Shown here: positions 47,994 to 59,135 of the stretch, piece by piece | Numbering within the stretch: the stretch's first letter is position 1 | Layout of the letters: each line of letters starts with the position of its first letter | Assembly: GCA_015847255.1 (NCBI GenBank) | Contig: JADLZK010009021.1 | Span: 62,001 to 126,000 of the forward strand | Direction: 5' to 3' | Length of the DNA: 64,000 nt | DNA from: Hyparrhenia diplandra | Lineage: Eukaryota > Streptophyta > Magnoliopsida > Poales > Poaceae | Notes under the pieces: generated by a model | Databases searched by the model: none | Seen by the model: the letters and a program-made list of their open reading frames with translations, nothing else | Told to the model about the DNA's origin: nothing | Translations under genes and position numbers: made by a program

Positions 47994-48757
47994 CTACGAT
48001 GCGCGGATACTTCAGGGAGGGTGCGTATCGGCGTATCCGATACTCGCGGATACGGATACGCCATGGATCGCCATGGATACGTATCCGGGCCGTACTAAGA
48101 AGATTGGATACGTCTTTGCTTTGGATACTCGTATCCGATGCTGGCGTGGGCCAATTTGGATACGGCCCATGAAGCTAAATGGCCCAAATTTCACTCTTCC
48201 ACACGACGTCTTGTCTTCCCCAAGCTAAGGCGGTGGCTTGCGCTTCGTATTATATGTGTGTCGCCTTGTATTATGTCGTTCGCCTCTCGCACTTCCTTCC
48301 ATTAGACTTGTGACTAGCGCGATGGCGGTGGCGGCGATCGACCAGCGGCGGCGAGCCGGCGGCGGGGTGTGCAAGGCGCAGCGGATGCAACCCTCTCCTC
48401 GCCCTCGGGTGATCTTCTCTAGCCCTAGCTTTAGTCCCAAGCAATCAACGATCCTTGTATTTATAGTTACGTACTTTGTTCACCATGTAGATGGCGTCGT
48501 GTGATGATCGTGCTCAATTGAAATTGATGACCAGCAAAAGAAGAAGAATAGTGTCCCGTGAACCTATGTCCGTGATCTATGGATGACTTTAAGCGATATT
48601 TTAATTTGTGAACTATGTTTTATATTAAATCATGTTATTATTAATATTATTAAAAAATCTTAGGCGTATCCCGTGTCCTTTGTTTTTGGAGAATAGTGTA
48701 TCCGCGTATCGGATACGTATCGTATCCGATACACGTATCCGTATCCGTGTAACGTAG
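47994..48757. mobile_element. 764-bp element with inverted repeats and GTATCC arrays
   Basis: The ends CTACGATGCGCGGATAC and GTATCCGTGTAACGTAG are inverted repeats with three mismatches in 17. Next to them lie clusters of GGATAC/GTATCC motifs in inverted orientation (47994-48140 and 48660-48750). The centre is non-coding. The superfamily is not recognised; TTA on both sides might be a 3-bp target duplication. Confidence 0.55.
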
Positions 48758-48954
48758 CTTACATTCCTTTCTACTTTCTTTAAACATAGAGGTACAATCC
48801 TCTAGCATGCAATTCCTCCACGGTGTGAGTTGGTTCCTCATCATCACTATCACTATCACTATCACTATCATCATCAATCTTAGTGATAAGTTGTACCTTA
48901 GAGGGCCTTAGCCATGAAGCATGAAGAGGGTATGTCAAATAGAGAAATCTTCTC

Positions 48955-50127
48955 TTATATAGCCGAGCATGCATATCCCTTCTTCTTGCTCTTCTTCTCA
49001 TCTTCTTCATCACTTGATGAAGATGAAGCATCACTATCCCATGTAGCAACATGGGATTCATTCTTCTTCTTTGTCTTGTGAGAAGTGCCATCCTTCTCAT
49101 TCTTCTTCTTGTTCTTCTTTCTTGCCTCGGTGATAGCATCTTCATCATCACTACCATAGGGGCACTTGGCAATGAGATGATCGGTGTCATGGCATCTAAA
49201 ACACTTCATGTTGCCTTCATTCTTCTTGGATGAGTGCCTATTCTTCTTTGAGATGTAACCCTTCTTCTTCATGAGTTTTCGCAATTTTCACACAAAGAGG
49301 GCCATTTGCTCATCCACTTCACTACCACTACTAGAGGTACCTTCCTCTTCATCACTTGATTCTTTCTTCTTCTTGGACTTGCCCTTGGATGATGAGCTAG
49401 CCTTAAGCGCCACATTCTTCTTCTCATCTTTCTTGACATCATCATCCTTGTCCTTCTTCTTGGCCTTGTTGACCAACTCAAGTTTCTTCTTGTTATCTCT
49501 ATATGAGTCATCGGTCATCACCTCATCAAGCAATTGATTGGGTGTCAAGTCCTTTAAGGTAGTCTGAATGAGGATGGTGATTAACATCCCAAACCTCTCT
49601 GGCAAGCGTCTCAAGAACTTCATGTTTAAGGTCTTGTCCTTGATTTCCTCTCCAAGAGCATTGAGATCATTCACCAATACTTGCATGCGGTGGAACATCT
49701 CCGGGACACTTTCATCATCTTCCATCTTGAAGCTATTGAATTGCTCAAGCTTGATGTAGGCCTTGGCGGCCTTGACTCATTCGGTGCCCTCATATGCTTC
49801 CTCAAGCTTCTTCCAAATGTCATGAGCAATCTCAATTGACTTGACTTCCTCAAACACCTTGTCGGTGAATGCTTCATGGAAAGGACTCACGGCTATGTCA
49901 TTTGCTTCAAGCTTCTTCTCTTCAACCGGTGTTAGTGCCTCTTGATTAGCTACCTCAAACTTCTTCTCGGTCACCTTCCACACATCTCTATTGATTGACT
50001 TGAGATGTGCGGCCATCTTCATCTTCCAAAAGGCAAAATTGGTGCCATCGAATGGAGGTGCCTTCTTGGTGTTGTTGACATGCAAACTCAACGCCATTTT
50101 GTCACCGTAGGTTGTTAAGCCACTCAA
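48955..50127 (-). pseudogene. gag of the nested element, two nonsense codons
   Basis: One minus-strand frame runs from 50127 to TAA 48955, interrupted only by two TGA codons (49777-49779 and about 49285-49287). Both fit CGA to TGA changes. Domains: N-terminal PPFDGTNFAFWKMKM, the UBN2/Retrotran_gag part (MFHRMQVLVNDLNALG, FLRRLPERF), a lysine-rich linker and the zinc knuckle CFRCHDTDHLIAKC. It was the nucleocapsid protein that packages element RNA. The absence of frameshifts contrasts with the older host element. Confidence 0.85.
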
Positions 50128-50153
50128 AAACGGTGCCTCGCTTTGATACCACT

Positions 50154-50517
50154 TGAAAGGTCCTAATGGCTAGAGGGGGGTGAATAGCCTATAAAAAATT
50201 CTACAACAACACTTCAGCAACACCGTTAGTCAATAAGATGGCGTAGCGTAACAAGCGGTGCTACACTTGATCACACTCTCTATAGTGTCTTGATCACCGA
50301 AAAGCAAACCCTATCAAGATATACCTTTGCCTTGATCTCTGGCTCCTTTCCTTTCCAACACGTGAGCTCGATGATCCACCATGTCCATCATCAACGTCCA
50401 TGTCCATGATCATGTAGCTCCACATCATCCATGCCATCCTTTCTCTTAAGCACACTTAGAGCAAAGGATTAGCAAACTAAGGTGTCATCAATTTCTAAAA
50501 CCAAACAAAAGATTTCA
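50154..50517 (-). repeat. 5' LTR of the nested element with about 1.1 kb internal deletion
   Basis: Begins TGAAAGGTCCTAATGG and ends AAGATTTCA before GTAGT. Compared with the 3' LTR, the part corresponding to about 46710-47805 is missing; the joint is at GCTACA|CTTGATCACAC. Confidence 0.8.
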
Positions 50518-50539
50518 GTAGTGAGCATTGAAGGCAAAG

Positions 50540-52715
50540 GGTCAAGCATGCTTAGGCAAGGGTTGTGGCGATGGAGTCACACAATCATGAGCAAAGTAAC
50601 CTTCTTGACCACACTCAAAGGATATCTTTGGCTTGGGCTTGGGCTTGTGTTGTTGATGGTGTTGAACTTTAGCTTTAGCCTTCTTTTCTTCATTTGCCTT
50701 GTAACCAATACCACTCTTATCCATCTTCATAACGGATTTCATGAATAGCTCACTTTGAAGATTGTGACCATTGGTGAACTTGTGCAAACCTCGTGGCAAG
50801 ATGAGCTTTCTCCTTCTTAAGTCTCTCATTTTCTTGTTTGAGCATCTCATTCTCAAGTTCCATCTCATGATCCTCATTTGTGGTTTCTAGAATAACTGAA
50901 CTCTTAGTTGCTAGCTTCTCAAGATCTTTCTTAAGTTTCTCTTTCTCTTTCTTGACCTTGATGTAGTCATCATAGTGATCGGCCACAACCACTTTCTTGC
51001 CCTTGCTACTAGCACCTTTCTCAATGCTCTCATCAATCAAATCATCACATGATGTAGCTATATCAATCTTGACAACATGGTTAGTAGCATCATGTGTTTC
51101 GTCCGACATAAGCTCATTAGCAAGCACAAGATTATCATGATTAACCTTGAGATTTGTATACTCTTCTTTTAGTTTATTGTATCTAGTAATGATCTCATTG
51201 TGTATCCCCTCAAGCTTATCATGTTTTTCTTTGAGCTCCTTTAAAGAAGGTTTGAGCTCCTTGAGCTTGGATGACACAATTTTGTTTTCTTCTCTAAGCT
51301 CATCACTAGCTTTCATGGCTATGTCATATTTAGTTTGACGAGACTCATTCTCAAGATTAAGCTTGTCAATCTTAGCATTTGCTTTTGAGATTAATTTAGA
51401 GTATTTTCCAAGAAACTTAATAAGCTCATCATAGCTAGGTGCTTCAAACTCTTGATCACTATCATCATCACTACCACTATCACTTGCACTAGCTTCATCA
51501 TCACTTTGTACCATGTGTCCACCCTTGGCAATAAGGCATAGGTGTGTAGAGGATGAAGATGGCGATGGTGGTGGTGAAGGGAATGAAGACCCAATAGCAA
51601 GTGCGGCCACCTTCTCTTTTCATCATCACTTTCTTCACCGGAAGAGCATGAAGATTTATGTCAGTGAGCCAATCACCAACAATATAGGCCTTGCCATCCT
51701 TCTTCTTGTGATAGTCTTTCTTCTTGCCATCCTTCTTCTTGTATGTCTTTTCTCTATTCTTTTCATCTTCATCACTTGACTCTTCTTTCTTATCCCTTTG
51801 CCTTTTCTTGTATTTGTCTTTCTTTGGTGGCTTGGGACATTGATGAGCTAGATGGCCAAGATCATGACAACTGTAGCACTCCATTTTGGAGAGTGGCTTC
51901 TTGCCGCTAGTGAAGAACTTCTTCTTCTTGGAGTCAAACTTGACACCATTTTTGCTTATCTTCTTAATCATCTTGGTGGTCTTCTTCACCATGAGGACAA
52001 GCTCATCAAGTTCACCATCACTTGAGGAATCATGAGATGTCATCAAGACTTTTCCTTTGAGCTTCTTGTCATGACTTGCCTTGAAAGCTAAATCTTTTTT
52101 TCTTTGTAGAGGAGGACTCATCCTTGGGGTTGATGTGCATATACATTGATCTTTCCCAATATATGAGTTGGAGTAGATTTGGAAAAATCCCCTTGATGAA
52201 GCTTCGGTGACAATATGCCCATATTTTTCAATGGGGGAGGAAACACAAGATTCTTCTCACAACATCGAAAGGTGATATTTGTGTGAGTCCAAGCCCATTG
52301 AGTTCCTCTATAAGAAGATTCAAGCGAGAATATATTTCATTAGCATTTTCATTTGGAAGCATCTCAAATGCATTAAGCTTATTCATGACAAGATGATAGC
52401 GTTTCTTATGCTCACTCTTTGTTCCCTCATGAAGCGTACAAATTTTCGTCCATAGATCATGGGCGTTTTTGTGGTTCCTCACACGGTTAAACACATCCTT
52501 GCCAATTCCTCTAAAGATTGTGTTTTTGGCCTTGGCATTCCACATGACGCGGTTGTTTTCTTCGTTGGTGAGGGCTTTAGCATCCTTAGGAGCGGGATAG
52601 CCTTCGGTGGCGGCTTTAAGGACTCGGGGTTTTGAGCCTCAAGATACGCCTCCATGCGAATTTTCCAATAAGGAAAATCATCACCGTCGAACATGGGTAG
52701 TGGTCCATCCCCCAT
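50540..52715 (-). pseudogene. gag of the SIRE-type element with coiled coil and two zinc knuckles
   Basis: Minus strand. N-terminus MFDGDDFPYWKIRMEAYL (52690), then HDLWTKICTLHEGT and MNKLNAFEMLPNENANEIYS (to 52228), a first zinc knuckle CYSCHDLGHLAHQC (51850), an acidic stretch, and a long leucine- and lysine-rich coiled coil (51400-50770, e.g. LKELKPSLKELKEKHDKL). A second, decayed knuckle FECGQEGYFAHDC follows (50590). A long coiled-coil gag is usual for SIRE/Maximus elements. Several frame changes separate the parts (near 52500, 52150 and 51600). Confidence 0.8.
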
Positions 52716-52756
52716 TAGACATCTTGCTCTAGGCGGTTAAGCCTAACTAACGAGCA

Positions 52757-52772
52757 CTCGGTTGTGATACCA
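52757..52772 (-). other. primer-binding site of the SIRE-type element
   Basis: On the minus strand TGGTATCACAACCGAG follows the 5' LTR after two bases. It resembles the complement of the 3' end of initiator methionine tRNA (TGGTATCAGAGC), the usual copia primer. Confidence 0.7.
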
Positions 52773-52774
52773 AT

Positions 52775-54238
52775 TGAAAGGATCAACATGCCTAAGAGGG
52801 GGATGAATTGGACTAATCTAAAATTTTAACAACAAATAAAACCTACTAGCCCATATTCACCCTCTTGTGCCGAAGTGTGTTTCTATTCTACCGCACAAAG
52901 AGTTTTGCACCCTAGGTTCCAATTCCTACTCTAGCATGGCAATTCTAGGAATGTAAAGACATGAATTGAATTGCAAGAAAGTAAATGCTAAAAGTAAAGA
53001 GAGGAAGAAGAACGCGGCGATATTTTTCCGAGGTATCGAGAGAGTTGCCACTCCCACTAATCCTCGGAGCACTCTCACAAGAGTATCACTCCCCATTAGT
53101 CCGCGCAAGGACTAAGTGTTCTCTACGGGCTGATTCTTTGATACTCTGTCATGGTGAATCGCCCACAACCGCTCACAACATGGCTTGAGTCATCCACAAG
53201 CTCCATCAGATGATTTTCAAGCTCCAAATCACCACCAAACCGTCTAGGTGATGGCGATCACCAAGAGAAACAAGCACAAACTCTCACTTGACCAAGACAA
53301 GCCTAATGAGAAGAGTGGATGCACACTTGCTACTCTCAAAGAACTAAAGAGGTCCTTAATGTTGCAAATCTCAACACCTCAATAGGCTCTTGCACTCCCT
53401 TGCTCTCACAAGTTATTTCTTCAATTGAACAAATGGGCAAGAGTGCTAGAAAGGAGAGGGAAGGGTTGTATTTATAGCCTAAGGCCAAAATCCAACCGTT
53501 ACCCCAACTCTCCAAGATTTTCGCGACGCGCCGGTCGCCAGTCAAAGCGGCGGGCATGCCGGACACATGTAACGATTCAAGCGGCCAACTAGCCGTTGGG
53601 GCCGACTTCGCGCCGGTCGCTCACGCGCCAAGCGTGTCGGCGGGGCGGCCAAGGCTGCGCGCGCCTTTGATCAGGTGCTAGTCATGCGGTCGGCGCGCCC
53701 GAGCCACGGCGGCGTCTGGCGCTTGCTATCTACTCGGCTATGCGAGCAACATGGCGCGATCGACCCAGCGTCCGGCGCAATTCTCCCGTCGTTTGGCGTA
53801 CCTTTGAAGCCACTCTTCACCTCAAAATCCAAATCTTTGTGAACAACTTCAACTCTAACCAATCTCGGGAACAATTTGGGGCTACCTAGTTCTAAGTTTG
53901 GCAAGTGTGCACCACATCTAAACATTGGACTCACCTAGGTCAAGTTACCCATTCGCACCCCCTTAATCGCATGCGGCCAAAGGAAAAACAAAGTCCTAAC
54001 AACTAATCCGATGTCACTCAACTCCATCGACAATCGGAACTAACCGCCCTTAACCTTGCCATCCATCCTTTGAAAACTAAAACGATTTCCATCGATAGGG
54101 GGCATGAAAACCATATTGCCCAAGATTGCCACTACCATGACCTAACTTACCACTATTTCTCGAAAAAACACACGTTAGCCATGGTGATTAACATTGTCAT
54201 CAATCATCGAAATCCACACTAGGGGCCTAGATGCTTTA
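52775..54238 (-). repeat. 5' LTR of the SIRE-type element
   Basis: Matches 34002-35460 with many small differences. Ends GATGCTTTA before the target duplication GTGAA. TATA box CTATAAATAC on the minus strand near 53468-53480. Confidence 0.85.
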
Positions 54239-54243
54239 GTGAA

Positions 54244-54881
54244 TATGCATGAACGAATACATTATTATAGGATTTCAAATGAACTTACAAACACGAGTGG
54301 TAAAAAGGATGGAAATGTGTACTTAATGTATTATAGAGCAAATAGGTTGAAAAAGGATTTGATGAGTTTAATATTATAATTCAACCTAGCAAGTAGCAAT
54401 CTTAGGGTAGCACATCATATATTCATTGTTGCTTAAGATGTTTAACGTGCATTGTTGATTAGATAGACATGTTGTTTGTTTTGTTAATTATTACATCATC
54501 TAATTTTATTAAACTCTTTGTTCCAAATGGGAGCATTGCTTGACACAAGATCTGTTTCGCAAAACATTATAACTACTTTTGTATTGTAATTGGATTGCAC
54601 TACTCCTTTTGTCCCAAAATAAGTGTTATTCTCGCTTGCCGAGAAGTCAACGTTTTCAAAATGCCGGCAATTATATATTAAAATATATAAATATTTATGC
54701 TAAGTAATTAGTATCACCGAAAGATATTTAAGTCTAGGTTTTTAACAAATTTATTTGAAGATTAAATGTTGCACGTATTTTTACAAATTAAAGTTGAGAA
54801 AGTTTGACCGCACGTTTTCCATAACGTCATTCTTTTTTTGGATGGAGGGAGTAACTTACAAAATCGGTTTCTTGCTTGCAG
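54244..54881 (+). other. 3' part of the first intron of NLR copy 2
   Basis: Continues the intron after the copia element and aligns with 6235-6686 of copy 1 (CATGAACGAATACATTAT; ACAAAATCGGTTTCTTGC). Ends with the acceptor CTTGCAG. Confidence 0.75.
54603..54851. mobile_element. Stowaway MITE specific to NLR copy 2
   Basis: Ends CTCCTTTTGTCCCAAAATAAG and TTTTGGATGGAGGGAG, flanked by TA (54601-54602, 54852-54853). Copy 1 lacks it at the same intron position (6655-6662), so it inserted after the gene duplication. Confidence 0.9.
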
Positions 54882-55502
54882 ACATCAAGTGATATAAGCA
54901 AAGTTTACCGCGAACTGCTACGAGGACATGGTGTGATATCCCTGTGGGGCCTGATGACGATGAAAAATTAAATCTCGTTGATATATTGTATAGGGGCATA
55001 ATAAATGGTTTGTTGGAAGAAATTGGGGGCTTGCTACTGACAAATCAGACCATGTTGATATGTTGTATGAGGGCATAAGAAACAGGATGAGAAAATTTGA
55101 GCGGTGGCACGGCAGCTGGGTTGATGTACCAGACCCATTCAATTTGAAGGTATTTGCTAGCCGCTTATTTATGAATTTTCATTCAGATGATCTTCAATCC
55201 ATGCAAATCACTGAGATTGGTATGAAGGGAGAGGCGGGCTTAATTGAGTGGTGTCGTGAGTTTTTGTCTGAAGAAAAGGACCACCACTACATCGTGGTTA
55301 TTTACGGCCTACAGTCGAAGAGTGACTGGCATTTGATACAGTCGAAATTCTTCTCATCCAAGACTGGTACGAGCAAAGGTTTTATCCTTGTCGTTGCAAA
55401 TGAAGAAAGTTTGGCCACACATTGTGTGAAGGATCGCACAGATCTGGCGCTCAATGCCAAAGACTTGAAGGCGGACCCATTCGTTTCTTCCTTGATAAAA
55501 AG
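54882..55502 (+). pseudogene. NLR copy 2, exon B': second NB-like module, P-loop lost
   Basis: Paralogue of 6687-7342. VISLWG stands at the P-loop position, but GKS/T is absent. SWVDVPDPFNLKVFASRLF, YIVVIYGLQSKSDWH (kinase 2-like) and GFILVVANEESLATHC follow in one open frame (55060-55502), better preserved than in copy 1. Two frame breaks precede it: 54947-54952, the same place as in copy 1, and about 55030. Donor AAAAAG|GTAAGA. Confidence 0.75.
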
Positions 55503-56494
55503 GTAAGAGCTCTTTCACTGTAGTTGCGGGTACTTCTTGCTTTCTCTTGGTTGCTAATCAATTTATTAACTCTAATTTTGTGCGTCCCCCCCCCCACAAC
55601 CCCTTGTCCACGCAGCCCTGAACCTGCACGCTGCGACTGTGAGTCCAATAGATGTTTTGAAGTTGTCAACTGGATGATTTTAAATTAAAAAGTTGTCAAC
55701 TACAAAGTTGCATAATGTTTTGAAGTCTACAACTTTCGTTTTTGTTGTTTCTCCATCCGAGATCGTTTAAAATTTTTGAGAAATATGAACATAGTTTTCC
55801 TTAAAAAATGATTTCATATGAGAAATTTATCAACTATGAAGTTCTATAACCTTTTGAGACCTACAACTTTTTATTTTGGTCATCTTTTCATGGGACTTTT
55901 TTTGAACAATTCTAATTTTGAATTTTAAAATTGACAACTTCAAACAAGATTTTGAAACACTTAATGATTTCCGCCCGGTGTGGCACGGAGCTGGTCCGCC
56001 TCTACTGGGAGCGCAACCTCGCTGCCTTCACCCTCTCGGCAGCGGGGACCCACCGCTGCTGCGAAGGGGAGTGCGGACGATGACAGGCCTAGATCTCGCC
56101 TCCTCCACCACAATTACCGTATCTACAAAGTATCGCCGCTTCTTCGGGACTGGTGAAGAGGGATCCATACCCTAGGCGTTGCCCTCACCCTAGCAGCTGT
56201 CGCTGCCGCAGCACGGGAAGAACAGAGGGACGAGAGAGTGGCTAGGGTTGGCGTAGTCTGAATATGAGAAATATATCTGGACTAATTCAGTCGTCTCTAA
56301 TACTACTCAAACATTATTTTTCTATTATCAATTTACCATTCTACCCTTGATTACATAAAAATTGAAATAGAATTATTCCACTTTTTATGCTGATCCCACA
56401 AATTTTAGTATGTGCTTGGTGCGTATGGTCTCACCATTTAGAATGCATTTGGTGCCTCCGGTGCCTTTCTAATTTGTATTTTCTTTACCTGCAG
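55503..56494 (+). other. enlarged intron with transposon remnant
   Basis: 992 bases against 85 in copy 1. It contains a C-run near 55587, CACTA-type internal sequence (AAAGTTGTCAACTACAAAGT, CCTACAACTTTTTATTTTGG) and a GC-rich piece (55970-56260). Borders and family remain uncertain. Ends CTGCAG. Confidence 0.6.
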
Positions 56495-57095
56495 GGTTGT
56501 TGGCAGTATGCAATTAGAGGCAAAAGGGGTCGCTTGTTCTATGACAGAAGGAAAGATGCAGAAGAATGGTCGAAAAATTTGTCAAGTTACCGCATTGATC
56601 TAGATGATGGAAAACACGACGTAGAGGGATTTCCTGTATTCACGGTGAACGGGAATGGGAATTATGGAAAAGGTGTCCTCAGGCATGCCTACTATAATGC
56701 ATTATCTCAGCGCCGCTGCAGCTGGTTGACCTTGCGATTTGAGTTTATTGACAAATCGCCTAATGACGTGGATTTGACAGACTTCGCCTGGCAGTTACTT
56801 CTGGATTTTAATTCCGATGATCCGATTGAAAAAGAAAAGGTGGCAGTTGGTCTGATGGAAGGCACTATTACTGACCCGATTCAAAGGTGCCATAAGATTC
56901 TTCGTGAAGAAAAAATGTTTGGTTGTCATCGATAATATGCCGTCCTACCAGTGGGATTCGATCGAGCACACCTTCTTTTCTGAGCAGCATATTCAAAGCA
57001 TTATCATCGTTGGGTGTACTGGTTGGGAATATAAATTTAAGGCACTGCGGCTGGAAACCCAAATCCATGAAGACACAGGTCCTATTATAGACAAG
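56495..57095 (+). pseudogene. NLR copy 2, exon C': third NB-like module
   Basis: Paralogue of 7428-8074. Starts GCWQYAIRGKRGRLFYDRRK. At the P-loop position it reads GNGNYGKG, so the glycines and the lysine of GxxxxGK are kept but the final S/T is glycine. LTDFAWQLLLDFNSDDP and, after a break, CLVVIDNMPSYQWDS (kinase 2) and QSIIIVGCTG follow. The frame breaks once, at the A-run 56910-56915. Donor GACAAG|GTTAGT. Copy 1 has lost this loop altogether, so copy 2 shows the older state of the module. Confidence 0.8.
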
Positions 57096-57753
57096 GTTAG
57101 TTAGTTAGTTATCTTAGACAAAATTTGTCAGCTTTGGTCTTGTTTGGATGCACATATATCCACCCTAAACCATGTGTGGGTTGGTATGGAATTTTAACTA
57201 AATTACATTCCAATCGACTCCAACATACATAGATTAAGGTAGGTACACGCTGCATCTAATAAACAAGTCTTTAATTTATTTCATTAAGAATATATATATA
57301 ATATGCCTTGTTTGGATGTTAGCTGATTCACCTTAATCCACATGTGTTGGTGATCTCAATCAATATGCATGTGTTGGAGTGAAATTTAATTCAAGTTACA
57401 CTTGGTTCCACCGAACACTTGATTACACTTGGTTACATACAAAAAGGCCATAATTGATCTCGTATTTGTTTGCTTCCTTGCTGCATTGGTGTTTTGATTA
57501 CATGCCTGGTGATCGAGTGCGTTTGGGGTGGGATGGATCAGAGTCAATAATATACTAGGTACTGAATGCGCTCTATTTGTATGTTAATTGGGTGGACGAC
57601 ACGCGTGCGCATACACACAGTTTCTTGTCTGTTTATAAACTATAAAAAAGAACCAGCCGATAATACTAACATGGGTCACGTTAGTTAGTTATATGCTCAA
57701 GGGGCCGGTCGGGTAAGCTAATTTAACAACTGTTTCTATCTCATCACTCGCAG

Positions 57754-58413
57754 AGATACCGCCATATATTTTCTACCCAAAAGAAGTACCAAGAGGCAAT
57801 CAAATGGTCCGAAGAAACATGCGGGCCAGTTGGGCATGACAGCGAAGTGCGTTGGCTTGAAGGCGCTGTATCAAGAGCTTATCAGAGTTTGGTTCTCTCT
57901 TTATGGGGAATAGATGGTGTTGGTAAATCAACTCTCGTCAAAGCCGTTTATTACAAAGAAATACTTTATTCATCAGGAATTAAATTTTCATCGGCGGAGT
58001 ATCATAGCTCTCAACCGCCTTACGAAGCATTTGCTTGGGTGGACGTTCCCAATCCGCTCAGTTTGACTGAATTTGCTTGGCGCTTACTTCACGATTTCTA
58101 TTCTGATGATCCTCAAGCCAAGGAAACTGCAATAGTTAGTATGCTGAAAGAAGACTGTCAAGTCCCAATTCTAGAGTGTCATAAGATCCTTTGTACTGGA
58201 AAATGCTTGGTTGTCATGGATGGTCTGCGCTCCAAGCAGGACTGGGATTTGATCAAAGCCACCTTCTTAGCCAAGGATATTGAAGCCACTATTGTTGTCA
58301 TCACAAATGAAGAAGAAGTTGCAGTGCATTGTTCGGAAAATGACAAGAAAGAGGAACGAACAATCAACATCAGATGTCTTGAAGCTAATGTCGCCCTTAG
58401 CCTCTTTGAAAAG
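57754..58413 (+). CDS. NLR copy 2, exon D': fourth NB module, intact
   Basis: Open from acceptor (CTCGCAG) to donor (GAAAAG|GTGAGT). Order: linker RYRHIFSTQKKYQEAIKW, GHDSEVRWLEG, P-loop GIDGVGKST, EAFAWVDVPNPLSLTEFAW (RNBS-A region), CLVVMDGLRSKQDWD (kinase 2 with the aspartate), ATIVVITNEEEVAVHC (RNBS-B). This is the one module of copy 2 that can be expected to bind ATP/ADP. It is slightly longer than exon D owing to an insert after VYYKEI. The ARC2-LRR exon that should follow is not in the window; a gypsy element starts 720 bases on. Confidence 0.85.
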
Positions 58414-59135
58414 GTGAGTTTATTCCCCTAAACTAGCATTGATTCGAGCAATCTTTCTAATGTCCATTCACTTAATGATGAATACTAACAAAATAATGTT
58501 CACCATCAACGTCTCATAATCCAGGCGTCTAACATTATCTTACTCTTACTAACCACCCAATAGAACCTCCACTTTAATTCTCACCATATGTGCCAGAAGA
58601 AGGAAAATCCTAAAAATCATCATAGAAACATATTTGCCTTTTTAATTTGGTGTGCTCTAATCATCATCATTGATAATGGACAGTAGATTTATTTTGTTTT
58701 ACAAAAATTATAGGAAAATCTATACCACACCCGAGAAATATTTGGCCATCCGTCACCCGATTCAATGACCGTTGGATGAGGTGCCGTCAACGGATGCGAT
58801 GAGCCCACACACCACACCGCGTTCCCTCCAACACGGGCCGGGACGGCACGCTGCAGGTGCAAGCTGTGTGAGAGAGATGTGCGCTCGCTGCAGCGGAGTG
58901 GACGGGGAGGTGAACGTATGGCAGTGGCAGCATGCTGCAAGCCCGTCAGAAGTCAATTGTTTTATTTAATTATTTCCACCGTCGTTGGGTGGCTCCAAGC
59001 GGGGCACCATCACATACGTTACATCCTAGCCCTTATATTATATTATATACATATTCATGACTTTAGGAGCATATTGCATCTAAGTGGATCATAGTTTACT
59101 CTTTCTATTTTGGTGTAGATTTTGTGTCCAATTGG
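58414..59135 (+). other. start of the last intron of NLR copy 2
   Basis: The first 300 bases align with 9360-9640 of copy 1 (CTTTCTAATGTCCATTCACT). Beyond about 58710 nothing is recognised. Confidence 0.6.

Larger units (their letters stand above)
46592..50517 (-). mobile_element. second copia-type element nested in the SIRE-type element, lacking pol
   Basis: It lies between two copies of the target duplication GTAGT (46587-46591, 50518-50522) and starts TGAAAGGTCCTAATRGCTAG at both LTRs. Minus-strand order: 5' LTR (50517-50154), primer-binding site GTGGTATCAAAGCGAG, gag (50127-48955), then an unrelated inverted-repeat element (48757-47994) and the 3' LTR (47993-46592). No protease, integrase or RT remains, and the inner end of the 3' LTR is missing too. 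Pol was therefore deleted, or the element never had it. It split the host element's polyprotein between gag and protease. Confidence 0.85.
34002..54238 (-). mobile_element. SIRE/Maximus-type Ty1-copia retrotransposon in the intron of NLR copy 2, with nested insertions
   Basis: LTRs at 34002-35460 and 52775-54238 (about 1.46 kb, TGAAAGGATC at the left) are flanked by a perfect 5-bp target duplication GTGAA (33997-34001, 54239-54243). Read on the minus strand, the order is 5' LTR, primer-binding site TGGTATCACAACCGAG, gag with coiled coil (52715-50540), protease, integrase, RT and RNase H (46586-43197), env-like frame (41683-39100), 3' LTR. This order, with protease and integrase before RT, is copia; the extra third frame is the mark of the SIRE lineage. 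Nested elements bring it to 20.2 kb. All frames are broken, so it is dead. Copy 1 has no insertion at this site. Confidence 0.85.
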
